The notes: generated from the sequence alone by a model not told the origin. Positions 49,313-58,083 are shown, numbered from the stretch's first letter. The stretch: 64,000 nt of DNA from Luteitalea sp. (GCA_009377495.1 WHTZ01000013.1:46289-110288), one strand, 5' to 3'. A program made the numbers and translations.

Positions 49313-50046
49313 GACTCACCGTTTGTGCAACTGAGCGCGAGGTGGCCACCACCGTGGCGCGCCGGGTGACCGAGGTGCTTGCCGCCGACGCGGCGGCCGT
49401 GCTCGGCCTGCCCACCGGGCGCACGCCCATGCCGCTCTACCGGTTGCTGGCGCGCCTCGGAGACGAGGGCACGCTCGATTTCAGCCAGGCGACCACGTTC
49501 AACCTCGACGAATTCCTCGGCATCGGCCCGGATCATCCGGGCAGCTACCACGCCTACATGCAGCAGCACCTGTTGTCGCACGTCAATCTGCCCTCGACGC
49601 GAGCGCACCTCCTGCGGGGCTGGACCGAAGACCCAGAACGGGAGTGCGCGCGGTACGAGGCCGAGATTGAGGACGCGGGTGGGATCGATCTGCAGTTACT
49701 CGGCATTGGCGCCAACGGTCACATTGGCTTCAACGAACCGGGGCCGCACCTCATGGCGCGCACCCACCGCGCGTCGCTCAGACCGGGCACGCGGCGCGCG
49801 AACGCGATCTTCTTTGGTGGCGACAGCGACGCCGTACCGAAAGAGGCCCTCTCGATGGGCATGGGCACCATTCTCAAGGCGCGACGGATCGTGCTGATGG
49901 CGACGGGGAAGTCGAAGGCGCGCGCGGTGCAGCGCACCGTGCACGGGTCGCTGACCACGCGCGTGCCCGCATCGTTTCTGCAGTTGCACCGCGACGTCGA
50001 GCTGATCTGCGATCACGCGGCGGCGGCTGGGTTAGGGACAAGGTGA
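49309..50046 (+). CDS. nagB: glucosamine-6-phosphate deaminase
   Basis: A 245-residue sugar isomerase that turns glucosamine-6-phosphate into fructose-6-phosphate and ammonia. GLPTGRTPMPLYRLL, the TFNLDEFLGI loop, GIGANGHIGFNEPG with catalytic His and Glu, and GMGTILKARRIVLMATG are conserved. The Bacillus-type Asn is present in place of the E. coli Asp in that loop. GTG start at 49309 overlaps the kinase stop. No nagA (deacetylase) is visible. Confidence 0.93.
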   Translation: MRLTVCATEREVATTVARRVTEVLAADAAAVLGLPTGRTPMPLYRLLARLGDEGTLDFSQATTFNLDEFLGIGPDHPGSYHAYMQQHLLSHVNLPSTRAHLLRGWTEDPERECARYEAEIEDAGGIDLQLLGIGANGHIGFNEPGPHLMARTHRASLRPGTRRANAIFFGGDSDAVPKEALSMGMGTILKARRIVLMATGKSKARAVQRTVHGSLTTRVPASFLQLHRDVELICDHAAAAGLGTR

Positions 50047-50091
50047 AGGGGTAACGGCGCTTCCGTGCTGGCCTGGCGCCAACGGTCCTTG

Positions 50092-51051
50092 TCACTCTCG
50101 TGGGCCGCGTGCCAGCAGGTCACGCAGCCGCGGCTCGATGTCCTCCCCAATGGCTTCGCGCATCGAGCTGTCGGCTGCGCGCAGTCGGCTGAGTGCTTTC
50201 TTGAGCGGCAATCCGGTCTTGGCCATGACGATGGCCGCCTTGACGTTTCCTTTGGCTCTCTTGAGCAGCTTGTCCGCCGCCTCGTACTCCACGCCGGCGG
50301 CGACCCCAATGATCCGCCGTGCGCGATCGCGCAGCTTCTCGGATCCAGTTTGCACGTCGACCATCAGGTTGCCGTAGGTCTTGCCTGTGCGCACCATGCT
50401 GACGGTGGTCAGCATGTTGAGCACCATCTTCGTCGCGGTGCCTGCCTTCAAGCGGGTCGAGCCGGTGAGGACTTCGGGGCCAACGTTGGGTGCGATGATG
50501 AGATCCACGAAATTCTGGAGCTCGGTTCCTGGCCAGCAAGTCACGAAGATGATGCGCAGCCCCGCTTTGCGGGCCCGCGTGAGCCCACCCCGGACGAACG
50601 GGGTCATCCCACTCGCCGAAACGCCAATCACGACGTCCTTTTTCGTTGGCCGGAGACGAGCGATGGCCCGCGCGCCTTCCTCGTAGTCGTCTTCCACACC
50701 CTCACGCGCGCGAAACACGGCCTCTTTGCCACCCGCCATGATGCTTTGCACGAGGCTCGACGGCACGCCAAACGTTGGCGGCATCTCTGCTGCCTCGAGC
50801 ACGCCAAGCCGGCCACTGGTGCCCGCGCCGACGAAGATGATGCGGCCGCCCTTCTTGAGCGATTCGACGACAATCTGCACGCCGTTGGCAATGCGATCCT
50901 TCTCGCGTTGGACGGCCGCGACGACCTTGCGGTCTTCGCTGACCATGAGATCGATGATGTCCGGGATGGGCGCCTTGTCGAGATTGAGGCTGGCCGGGTT
51001 AATGGCTTCGGTCGGTAGGAATTCCCATTTCGAGCGTGTGGGCATGATCAC
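50092..51051 (-). CDS. murQ: N-acetylmuramic acid 6-phosphate etherase
   Basis: A 319-residue SIS-domain protein that splits the lactyl ether of MurNAc-6-phosphate to GlcNAc-6-phosphate and D-lactate. The SIS phosphosugar motif GAGTSGRLGVLEAAEMPPTF and STRLKAGTATKMVLNMLTT are signatures; the C-terminal helical part (AAIVMAKTGLPLKKALSRLR) is also typical. It runs convergent to the kinase-nagB pair, 45 bases apart. Start ATG 51051, or 51045. Confidence 0.95.
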   Translation of the reverse strand: MIMPTRSKWEFLPTEAINPASLNLDKAPIPDIIDLMVSEDRKVVAAVQREKDRIANGVQIVVESLKKGGRIIFVGAGTSGRLGVLEAAEMPPTFGVPSSLVQSIMAGGKEAVFRAREGVEDDYEEGARAIARLRPTKKDVVIGVSASGMTPFVRGGLTRARKAGLRIIFVTCWPGTELQNFVDLIIAPNVGPEVLTGSTRLKAGTATKMVLNMLTTVSMVRTGKTYGNLMVDVQTGSEKLRDRARRIIGVAAGVEYEAADKLLKRAKGNVKAAIVMAKTGLPLKKALSRLRAADSSMREAIGEDIEPRLRDLLARGPRE

Positions 51052-51171
51052 CAGGCGTCGGCGGGGGTCGCGCCAGACACCTTCAAGGAGGCCGCGGTTC
51101 GCAGCGGCGGATCGTACCGCTCGCGCCGCGACATGTCAAACGTCGTGCGATGATGAATAGCGGTCACAGGT

Positions 51172-51269
51172 CTAGCGGACCGCGGCCAGGGCCGCGCTCC
51201 CCGACGCTCACTTGAGAACCCTGAAACTTGACACAATGCGTCAAGCTTTCGGGTCCTCAAGGGTTCTAG
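51172..51269 (-). repeat. two-hairpin ~98-bp repeat unit (copy 1)
   Basis: Read on the minus strand it starts CTAGAACCCTTGAGGACCCG, folds into a hairpin (ACCC..GGGT, GAAA/TTTC, CTTGAC/GTCAAG), continues CAAGTGAGCGTCGGGG, and ends in a second hairpin GCGCGGCCCTGGCCGCG and CTAG. Two further copies with changed stems lie at 61687-61883. It is in the murQ-xerD gap; otherwise no gene is seen there. Confidence 0.7.
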
Positions 51270-51299
51270 GGTTCCAATGGCCAGCGTTCGAGATCCGCC

Positions 51300-52193
51300 A
51301 TGTCCCAGCTCGTCGATGCGTACCTCGACCATCTGCGTGTGGCGCGCCGATTGGCGGCGCACACCGTCGAGAGCTACGGCCACGACCTCGTCTTGCTCGC
51401 GAGATTTGCCGCCGGACGCGACGTTGCCATCGAGCTGCTCGATCGCAGGGCCCTCGAAGCGTTCTCGCGCGGCCTCATGAGCGAGGGGTACTCACCGCGA
51501 TCGGTCGCGCGGGTGATATCGGCGGTGCGCGGCTATTACAAGTTTCTGCTGCTCGACCGGTGTATCGCGGAAGATCCCGCTGGAGATCTCCGCGCACCTC
51601 GGCCATGGCACGCGCTTCCGCACTATCTGACGCTCGATCAAGTAGAGGCGCTGCTCGCGGCACCGGATACCGCGACACCACGCGGCATGCGCGATCGGGC
51701 GCTCATCGAGCTCTTGTATGCCACGGGACTGCGAGTCTCCGAGCTCGTTGAGCTTCGACCGGCTGACCTGAACCTCGACGGAGGCTATCTCACGTGCACA
51801 GGCAAGGGCAGTAAGCAGCGCCTCGTCCCGATGGGACAGAACGCGGCAGACTGGGTGCGGCGGTACGTCCGCGAGGCGCGGCCAGAGCTCCTCAAGCGTC
51901 GAAGCTCACCCCGACTCTTCATCAACGCGCGTGGGGGCTCCGCGCTGACGCGGGTCGGATTCTGGAAGCTGTTGAAGCAGTACGCACGCCAAGCGGGTAT
52001 CGCAGGTCAGGTGTCACCGCACGTGCTTCGTCACTCGTTTGCCACGCACCTGCTGGAGCGCGGTGCCGATCTCCGCGCCATTCAGGCCATGCTCGGGCAC
52101 AGCGATCTGTCCACAACGCAGATTTACACCCACGTGCTCGAGGCGCGACTCAAGCAGCTCTACGAGCAGTTTCATCCGAGGGCTCAAAAGTAG
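51300..52193 (+). CDS. xerD: tyrosine recombinase XerD-like
   Basis: A 297-residue tyrosine recombinase. The N-terminal SAM-like domain (LVDAYLDHLRVARRLAAHTV) and catalytic residues Arg (ATGLRVSELVEL), Lys (GKGSKQRLVP), HxxR (HVLRHSFATHLL), His (LGHSDLSTTQIYTHV) with Tyr nucleophile are all intact. It resolves chromosome dimers with a partner at dif. No dif-like site or integrative element is seen here, so I read it as the chromosomal XerD. Confidence 0.93.
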   Translation: MSQLVDAYLDHLRVARRLAAHTVESYGHDLVLLARFAAGRDVAIELLDRRALEAFSRGLMSEGYSPRSVARVISAVRGYYKFLLLDRCIAEDPAGDLRAPRPWHALPHYLTLDQVEALLAAPDTATPRGMRDRALIELLYATGLRVSELVELRPADLNLDGGYLTCTGKGSKQRLVPMGQNAADWVRRYVREARPELLKRRSSPRLFINARGGSALTRVGFWKLLKQYARQAGIAGQVSPHVLRHSFATHLLERGADLRAIQAMLGHSDLSTTQIYTHVLEARLKQLYEQFHPRAQK

Positions 52194-52220
52194 GGGTCAG
52201 CCTGACCCCTGACCCCTGTT

Positions 52221-54605
52221 TTACGTGCGGACGGTGAGCAACAGGTAGGCCGCCGATGAGGCAAACAAGAGGTTGGGTGCCCAGGCTGCAAGCAAGGGGG
52301 GGAGCATACCCGCACTCCCCACGGCTGCGGCTGCACTCTGAACGGTCTGGTAGACGATTGCCAGGACGATTCCCGCACCAATCCCGTAGAGGGCGCCGCG
52401 GCGGCCTGTGGTGATCGCAAACGGTATGGCAATAAGGGTCATGATCACGGTCACGAAGGGGAACGCAAGCTTGCGGTGGAGCTGCACGGCGAGCGAGGTA
52501 ACGTTGAACCCAGCGGTTCGAAGCTCGCTGATGTAGCGTGAGAGCTCTCGGTAGCCCAGTCGCTCGGCAACGTCGGTGTTGACGTCCTCCTGGGTGAAGT
52601 AATCGGGCGATTCGATGGGCAGCCGCCAATTGCTGAACGTTTCATATCGAGACATGCGTCCGTCGCTAAACTCCCGCACCCAGCCCGCACCCGCGTACCA
52701 CGCGCCACGGCGCCGTTGCTGGAGCTCGGGCCCAACGCCATACTGTGCATAAGCTGTGTACGTCCGCCGGCTCACTGACGACTGGTTCTCGGCGAAATCG
52801 TAAATGGTGAGGTCTCCAAAACGCCGATCTTGTGGGTCGTAGTAGGCGTAGTGATACAGCCGGTTGTTCGCGCCCGCGAGCCACTGCCGTTGAAGGACGT
52901 TTGTGGTCCGCGGGGCACGATCCCGAATCTCGTCGTATAGCTTCTTGGCCTCGCGATTGGCTGACGGCAAAATCGTCTCCTCGAGCCCAAAGAGCAGAAT
53001 GCTCCACAACATGCCGAACACGAGCAACGGCACGCTTGCCCGGTAGAGGCTGACGCCGCAGGCACGCATCGCAATCAGCTCGCTCGTGCGCGTCAGAAGT
53101 CCAATGGCGCCGATGGCTCCGACGAGCGAGCCGAGAGCCGTGGCCCAGTAGACCTTCTGCGGTGTGGAGAGCGCGAAATACCGGAGTAGCATCACACCGG
53201 TCGCCTGGCCCTTGAAGAGCTTTTCCGACAACTCGATGAACTCAGCAATGTAGAAGAGTCCCAGCATTGCGGCCATCGTCAGGCCAAACACCCGCAAGTA
53301 TCGGCTGGCCACGTATCGGTCGAGGATGCCGGTACGGGTGAAGAGCCCGCGCGGCACGCGAATGAGGAGGACGGGAGGCTGGGGCTTGGACGGCGTGGCC
53401 CGGGCGTTGGTCGATCCCGTAGCACGAGGAGCCAGAGGGGGCAACGGCCGCACGCGCGCGAACCGGCGTGCGAGCGTTCCCACCGTCAGCAGACGAATCT
53501 CGGCGCCGAGCTCTTTGCCGCGCACGCGGAAGCCGAGGAGCACGATCCCCGCAAGTCCCAGGACGATGTTAGGAATCCACATTGCGAGCTCGGGTGGAAT
53601 CTGACCGCCGCGGGCCAGTGCTCGTCCCAGATACATCAGGAGGTAGTAGGCGAAGAAGACCCCCAGTCCAATCACGAAGCTGTTCTGCTTGGCGTCTTTG
53701 CGGTCGGTGACGCCCAACCCCAAGGCGAGCAGCGCAAACACGAGAGCCGCCACGGGAAGGGAGAACTTCTGGTGAATGGCCATGATGAGGTTGTGTGGCG
53801 AGAGCCCCTCCTTGACGTGCAGGCTGGCCAGCTCACGCAGCTCAGCAATGGTCATTGAATTTTCGTTCCTCGCGACGCCGCTGTTGCTAAAGATGGTTCG
53901 GGGATCGAGCGACACGGTGCGGGTTTGGAACGCATCGACGTAGTAACGGTCTTCAAGGCGATGCACGACGCCTTGCTCGAGCGCCAGATCGACTCGTCGC
54001 GCCTCGCGGTCGACGACCAGGCGGCCTCGTTCGGCTGTGATGATCTGCGGTTTCTGGTTGTTTCTGGAGTCGGCGACGACGAGCCCCTGCCATCCGGCAC
54101 TGCCCGGCTGAACATCGCGAGCATAGAGGACCATGTTGGGGAAGTCCTCGAAAAAGACCCGGGGTCGGATCCGCCGCTGCGCATCATTGGCGACGATGCG
54201 GGTGAGGATGTCGAGATAAGCGATGTTCGCCTTGGGTAGCGCTTCGATCATCACATAGCCGCTCACCAACGTCGCCGCGATGGCGAGGAGGCCGACCGGC
54301 CGGAGGAGGCGGTAGAGGCTGATCCCGCACGCCTGGATGGCAACGCTCTCGCGATCTGCGGAGAAGCGGCCGAGGGCCACGAGCAGACCGACCATGAGCG
54401 CCATCGGGACGGTAATGGCCAGCGCTTGCGGAAGGAGCAACAACAGGATCCGACCGGCGAGACCCCACGAGATGCCTGCGGTCAGGAGGGGTTCGAGGTC
54501 TCGAAGGATGATCGGCACCTCGAGCACGAACGTGAAGATCAGGACCGCAAGCAGAGTGGGCGCAGTTGCTTCACGGATGAGGTAACGGTCAAGAATCCTC
54601 AACAT
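52221..54605 (-). CDS. fused LptF-LptG lipopolysaccharide export permease
   Basis: A single 794-residue chain with two complete permease halves. The LptF-like half (1-370) starts MLRILDRYLIREATAPTLLA and has the DRESVAIQACGISLYRL block and a beta-jellyroll. An Ala/Pro-rich linker (about 390-430) leads to the LptG-like half starting ILDRYVASRYLRVFGLTMAA with TSELIAMRACGVSLYRASVP. LptF and LptG are normally separate proteins that form the LptB2FG exporter. No stop or overlap separates the halves here. LptB, LptC and LptA are not in the window. Confidence 0.93.
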   Translation of the reverse strand: MLRILDRYLIREATAPTLLAVLIFTFVLEVPIILRDLEPLLTAGISWGLAGRILLLLLPQALAITVPMALMVGLLVALGRFSADRESVAIQACGISLYRLLRPVGLLAIAATLVSGYVMIEALPKANIAYLDILTRIVANDAQRRIRPRVFFEDFPNMVLYARDVQPGSAGWQGLVVADSRNNQKPQIITAERGRLVVDREARRVDLALEQGVVHRLEDRYYVDAFQTRTVSLDPRTIFSNSGVARNENSMTIAELRELASLHVKEGLSPHNLIMAIHQKFSLPVAALVFALLALGLGVTDRKDAKQNSFVIGLGVFFAYYLLMYLGRALARGGQIPPELAMWIPNIVLGLAGIVLLGFRVRGKELGAEIRLLTVGTLARRFARVRPLPPLAPRATGSTNARATPSKPQPPVLLIRVPRGLFTRTGILDRYVASRYLRVFGLTMAAMLGLFYIAEFIELSEKLFKGQATGVMLLRYFALSTPQKVYWATALGSLVGAIGAIGLLTRTSELIAMRACGVSLYRASVPLLVFGMLWSILLFGLEETILPSANREAKKLYDEIRDRAPRTTNVLQRQWLAGANNRLYHYAYYDPQDRRFGDLTIYDFAENQSSVSRRTYTAYAQYGVGPELQQRRRGAWYAGAGWVREFSDGRMSRYETFSNWRLPIESPDYFTQEDVNTDVAERLGYRELSRYISELRTAGFNVTSLAVQLHRKLAFPFVTVIMTLIAIPFAITTGRRGALYGIGAGIVLAIVYQTVQSAAAAVGSAGMLPPLLAAWAPNLLFASSAAYLLLTVRT

Positions 54606-54639
54606 CTCGTCTGGCGATCGGGGTCTCTTATCAAGAAGA

Positions 54640-54812
54640 AGGTGCCAGGGGCCAGGGGCCAGGCGTCAGGTCTCAGGGCAGTCTCAGGAACCAGGGATCG
54701 GGTCTTCAGGGTTCAGGCTTGGCGCATCCAAGCTTCGAGGTCAAACCCTCGAGCGTTCACCTTTCCGGGACGGCTCCCTGACACCTCGTGGCCTGGCCGC
54801 TGGCCCCGGGTG
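54640..54812. repeat. ~170-bp heptad repeat, copy 1 of a cluster
   Basis: Units AAGGTGCC, AGGGGCC, AGGGGCC, AGGCGTC, AGGTCTC, AGGGCAG run from 54640. They continue through AGGAACCAGGGATCGGG, GCATCCAAGCTTCGAGGT, GCGTTCACCTTTCCGGGAC and end CACCTCGTGGCCTGG. The same order of motifs recurs at 55012, 55428 and 55660. An AT-rich patch (TAATAGATATTATGTTAAC) lies at 54956-54974. Confidence 0.75.
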
Positions 54813-55011
54813 CTTGGCTTCCTCGAACTCAGACGATATCACGCGCGATGGGGGCGGGGTCCTGTGACGGGAACGGCCACTTAGGTCAGAGGCCAGATAG
54901 ACGCGGGCACAGGGCTTCAACAGCCACGCTTTCGGCTGTATTCGTCGCGAGTCCGATAATAGATATTATGTTAACTTAGAGCGCTCTTCTCTTGCTTTCC
55001 TCTCTAAGATG

Positions 55012-55238
55012 AAGGTGCAAGGGGTCAGGGGCCAGGTCTCAGGGGCTGTCTCAGGAACCAGGTGCCGGTTCTTCAGGGCTCAGGCGCGGGGATCCAAGCT
55101 TCGGGGTGAGCCCTGGAACGTTCATCTTTCCGCGAAAGCTCCCGACACCTTGTGGCCTGGGTCCCTGAGACAGCCCTGGGACCTCGCACCTGGCCCCTTC
55201 TACTAGCCTTCGAACCTCGCGCCTGGCCCCTCGGCGCT
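55012..55238. repeat. ~190-bp heptad repeat, copy 2
   Basis: AAGGTGCA, AGGGGTC, AGGGGCC, AGGTCTC lead into GGCTGTCTCAGGAACCAGG, GATCCAAGCTTCGGGGT, AACGTTCATCTTTCCGC and CCCTGAGACAGCCCTGGGAC, CTCGCACCTGGCCCC. C-rich units follow to 55238. Confidence 0.75.
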
Positions 55239-55246
55239 TCTTTCCG

Positions 55247-55350
55247 CCATCTCGGCTGATTTGCTCTCCAAGCGCGACCATCTTTGCGCGTCCCGCCGTC
55301 TAACTACCTGCAAAAGCGAGGCTTAGCGCCAATGTCGGCCGGCCGACAAA
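55247..55350 (-). pseudogene. duplicated internal fragment of parB
   Basis: The bases CGCCATCTCGGCTGATTTGC (55247 onward), GTCTAACTACCTGCAAAAGC and AATGTCGGCCGGCCGACAAA align with parB positions 56052-56163 with scattered differences and in the same order. Read on the minus strand it encodes MVALGEQISRDGG, next to MVALVEQISRDGG in parB. It has no start or stop context of its own, so it is a decayed partial copy. Confidence 0.8.
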
Positions 55351-55419
55351 GATTCCTATGACGGGCGGCAGCGCTCCCCGCCGCGCTGCTGTCTGTTGGA
55401 TGTGGCTGCGGAACCCAGG

Positions 55420-55820
55420 AACCAAGGAAGGTATCGGGTCCTCACGCTTCAGGCATGGCGAATCAAGCTTCGAGGTGAACCCTGCGACTGCCCTGAGACC
55501 CCCCTGAGACAGCCCTGGGATCTCGCGCCTGGTCCCTCGCCCCTTCTGCTTTGACTTTAGTGTCTCGAACGGCGGCACGGCCTCGACCATTCATCTTTCC
55601 GCGAAAGCTCTTGACACCTCGTGGCCTGGTCCTTGGTCCCTGAGGCAGCCCCTCTTCCTGGGTCAGTATCTATCGGGTCTTCAGGCTTCAAGCATGGCGG
55701 ATCCAAGCTTCGATGTGAGCCCTTGAACGTTGGCGTTTCCGCGACGGCTCCCTGAGACCTCATGGCCCTGATCCCTGGTCCCTGAGACAGCCCTGAGACC
55801 TGGCCCGTGGCCCCTCTCCC
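55420..55820. repeat. heptad repeats, copies 3 and 4, with C-rich tails
   Basis: Copy 3 reads CCAGGAACCAAGGAAGGTATC (55428), AATCAAGCTTCGAGGTGAAC, then CCTGAGACAGCCCTGGGATC. A fragment CGAAAGCTCTTGACACCTCG (near 55603) and TGGTCCCTGAGGCAGCCC follow. Copy 4 starts about 55660 (TATCGGGTCTTCAGGCTTC), GGATCCAAGCTTCGATGTGA, and ends CCTGAGACAGCCCTGAGACC. No gene is seen between 54606 and 55824 except the parB fragment. Confidence 0.7.
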
Positions 55821-55824
55821 CTTC

Positions 55825-56682
55825 TTAATGTGTGCGCTCGGCGTCAACTGGGGCGATTGATGTTTCGGATCGAAGGTCCACCAGAATTGCCTCGAGGGCT
55901 TCGATGATTTCCTCGCGCTCGACCTTGGTCTTCTTAAAGCTCAACTTCACGGAGAAGGCTCTTGTGGGTGCGCGATAGCTGTATGTGAATGGCGTCGGTC
56001 TGCCTGTTTTGGGCCGTACCGGGGCAGTCTCCCGTACCTGCTGGCGTGTCATGCCGCCATCTCGGCTGATTTGCTCGACGAGCGCCACCATCTTTTGGGC
56101 GTCACTCTGTCTAACTACCTGTAAAAGCATAGACTTAGAGCCAATGTCGGCCAGCCGACAAAGGTTCTTGACCGACTCTGGAATGTGGTTGAGCGAAAGC
56201 GACTCCGTGATTGCCGTGCGAGACTTCCCCAGCTTGCGTGCGAGCGTTTCATGCGTGTAGCCGGCGCGCTGACATAACGCCTGGAGTGCTTCCGCTTCTT
56301 CGAAGGGTGTGAGGTCCTTGCGCTGGAGATTCTCAACCAGTGCGACCTCGATAATCCCAACCTCATCAACGTCACGGATGACGACAGGCACTTCTGTGAG
56401 GCCGAGCTGTACGGCAGCTTGGTATCGGCGCTCGCCCGCGATGATCTGGAATCGGTTACTCCGCTGCCGGACAACAAGCGGCTCGACAATACCGTGCTCT
56501 TTGATGGAGGCAATCAGCTCCGAAAGGTCGCCCATTACTTGTCGCGGCTGGTTAGGATTCGGATCGACCATCTCAATGGGAACCATGCGTCCGACGGGTT
56601 GCCCGGCAGATGCGGTCAGCGCCTCGACGTAGTGTTCGTCGTGGCGCATTTTGATGGTTTCGGGGAGACCTCGCTTAGCCAC
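55825..56682 (-). CDS. parB: ParB/Spo0J-like chromosome partition protein
   Basis: A 285-residue DNA-binding CTPase-type partition protein. The N-terminal domain has VDPNPNQPRQ and the nucleotide-binding GERRYQAAVQLGL; the HTH is YTHETLARKLGKSRTAITES. The C-terminal dimer region is short and degenerate. It would load at parS near the origin with ParA. The ATG at 56682 overlaps the parA stop by eight bases. I found no classical parS (TGTTTCACGTGAAACA) in this window. Confidence 0.95.
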   Translation of the reverse strand: MAKRGLPETIKMRHDEHYVEALTASAGQPVGRMVPIEMVDPNPNQPRQVMGDLSELIASIKEHGIVEPLVVRQRSNRFQIIAGERRYQAAVQLGLTEVPVVIRDVDEVGIIEVALVENLQRKDLTPFEEAEALQALCQRAGYTHETLARKLGKSRTAITESLSLNHIPESVKNLCRLADIGSKSMLLQVVRQSDAQKMVALVEQISRDGGMTRQQVRETAPVRPKTGRPTPFTYSYRAPTRAFSVKLSFKKTKVEREEIIEALEAILVDLRSETSIAPVDAERTH

Positions 56683-57433
56683 GTTCGATCACCTCTTCGC
56701 TCAGGCTGTAGTATTCCGACGCGCCAGATGATTCCGGAGCGTACGAGAAAATCGATTCTTTGTAGGCCGGGCTCTCCTCGAGCCGGACGCTCTTGGTAAT
56801 GACGGTTCGAAAGACCTTCGACCCAAAGACCTTCTGAATCTGTGATCGGATGTCGCGCGCCAGTGACGTACGCTTGTCGTGCATTGTGATCAGGACGCCT
56901 AGAATCTGGAGCACGGGATTCGCGCGTGAGCGGACCTTTTCAACCGTTTCGAGCAGGTCGTCCGTGCCTTCCAGGGCGAAGTACGAAGACTGGATGGGAA
57001 TCAGCAAATGCGAGGCGGCCACGAGCGCGTTTACGGTCAAGAGGCCGAGCGTCGGCGGGCAATCGATAACAATGTTCGGGAACTCCTCCTGAACCTCCGC
57101 CAAGCGATCCTTCAAGCGAAAATGTGCGTCCAGCTCCCCTACCAGTTTGGCCTCTATCTTCGCCAGGGCGATGCGTGCCGGTGCGACAAACAGGTTGGGG
57201 TGGCGTGATGCGGAAACCACATCGCGCATGTGACAGCCATCCTCGCCAACGATGGCATCGTACATGTGGCGTGACACCTGCGCGTTATCGAGAAACGAGA
57301 GTGTGCTGTTTCCTTGGGGGTCGAGATCGACGAGAAGCGTCCGTTTCTCGCGAAGGGCCAATGCGGCGGCAAGATTTATGGCTGTGGTGGTTTTACCCAC
57401 CCCTCCCTTCTGGTTAGCAATCGCGAGGATCAT
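56675..57433 (-). CDS. parA: ParA/Soj-like partition ATPase
   Basis: A 252-residue ParA ATPase with the deviant Walker A QKGGVGKTTTAIN and Walker B region IVIDCPPTLGLLTVNAL. It drives segregation of ParB-bound origins. It is transcribed with parB from a promoter at 57450-57479. ParA of this length lacks an N-terminal HTH, so it is the chromosomal-type Soj. Confidence 0.96.
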   Translation of the reverse strand: MILAIANQKGGVGKTTTAINLAAALALREKRTLLVDLDPQGNSTLSFLDNAQVSRHMYDAIVGEDGCHMRDVVSASRHPNLFVAPARIALAKIEAKLVGELDAHFRLKDRLAEVQEEFPNIVIDCPPTLGLLTVNALVAASHLLIPIQSSYFALEGTDDLLETVEKVRSRANPVLQILGVLITMHDKRTSLARDIRSQIQKVFGSKVFRTVITKSVRLEESPAYKESIFSYAPESSGASEYYSLSEEVIERG

Positions 57434-57449
57434 GCGACGGACTCAGGGT

Positions 57450-57479
57450 ATTCTAGAGACGCTGGCTCCATGCTGTCAA
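57450..57479 (-). promoter_or_regulatory. parAB promoter
   Basis: On the minus strand TTGACA (57479-57474), an 18-nt spacer and TAGAAT (57455-57450) form a strong sigma-70 promoter. The predicted start is about 10 bases before the parA ATG at 57433, so the leader is very short. Confidence 0.7.
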
Positions 57480-57594
57480 CCCAGACACTTTTTGGCGCGT
57501 GATATTGGCTTGTTTGCGCTGAATTGGCGGTAGGTGGACGGTTTTTCAGGCAGTGCCACTGTAAGGTATTGATATTGAGTATGTTAAAGGAGAC

Positions 57595-57608
57595 GTCGGC
57601 CGGCCGAC
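57595..57608. other. GTCGGCCGGCCGAC palindrome
   Basis: A perfect 14-bp palindrome between the divergent parA and DoxX genes. The longer form TGTCGGCCGGCCGACA sits at 55333-55348 in the parB fragment, and a one-mismatch form at 56145-56160 in parB. The two latter are related by the duplication. It may be a protein-binding site; function is untested. Confidence 0.5.
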
Positions 57609-57675
57609 ATGGCTGGTCTGCTGAACGGCCGTCAATTCTGGACGCTGACTGACCCCGATCATCTGGAGGACCGCC

Positions 57676-58083
57676 GTGCCAAGGAATCTCGACCTCGGTC
57701 TGTTGATGCTCCGCCTGATGCTGGCCCTGATCCTGCTCTATCATGGGCTACCAAAGCTCGGGAACTTTAGTGAAGACCTTGATGCTTTTTCCAAGATGGG
57801 CGTTCCTGTTCCAGCGCTAAGCCTCACATTCGCAATCGCTGCGGAGGTGATCGGAGGGCTGCTCATCCTCGTCGGAGTCTGGATCGTCGTTGCCGCGCCG
57901 CTGGTCATCATCAACATGCTGGGGGCAATCTTCGCTGTGCATTGGAAGGCTGGCTTCGATTTCACGAAAGGCGGCTACGAGCACCCGCTTACCGTGCTCG
58001 TCATGGCGCTTGTCTTGTTGCTGGCTGGCCCGGGCCGGTATGGCTTTTCCAGGAGATCAACGAGTCACGCAGTCGAGGGGTGA
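57676..58083 (+). CDS. DoxX family membrane protein
   Basis: A 135-residue protein with four hydrophobic segments (LLMLRLMLALILLYHGLPKL; TFAIAAEVIGGLLILVGVWI; PLVIINMLGAIFAVH; LTVLVMALVLLLAGPG). DoxX proteins are integral membrane proteins linked to redox homeostasis; the substrate is unknown. GTG start with CTGGAGG upstream. It diverges from parA. Confidence 0.9.
   Translation: MPRNLDLGLLMLRLMLALILLYHGLPKLGNFSEDLDAFSKMGVPVPALSLTFAIAAEVIGGLLILVGVWIVVAAPLVIINMLGAIFAVHWKAGFDFTKGGYEHPLTVLVMALVLLLAGPGRYGFSRRSTSHAVEG

Noticed and set aside
51300..52193. Tyrosine recombinase as an integrase of a mobile island.
   Set aside because: Length, motifs and the absence of flanking att repeats, phage or plasmid genes fit chromosomal XerD better.
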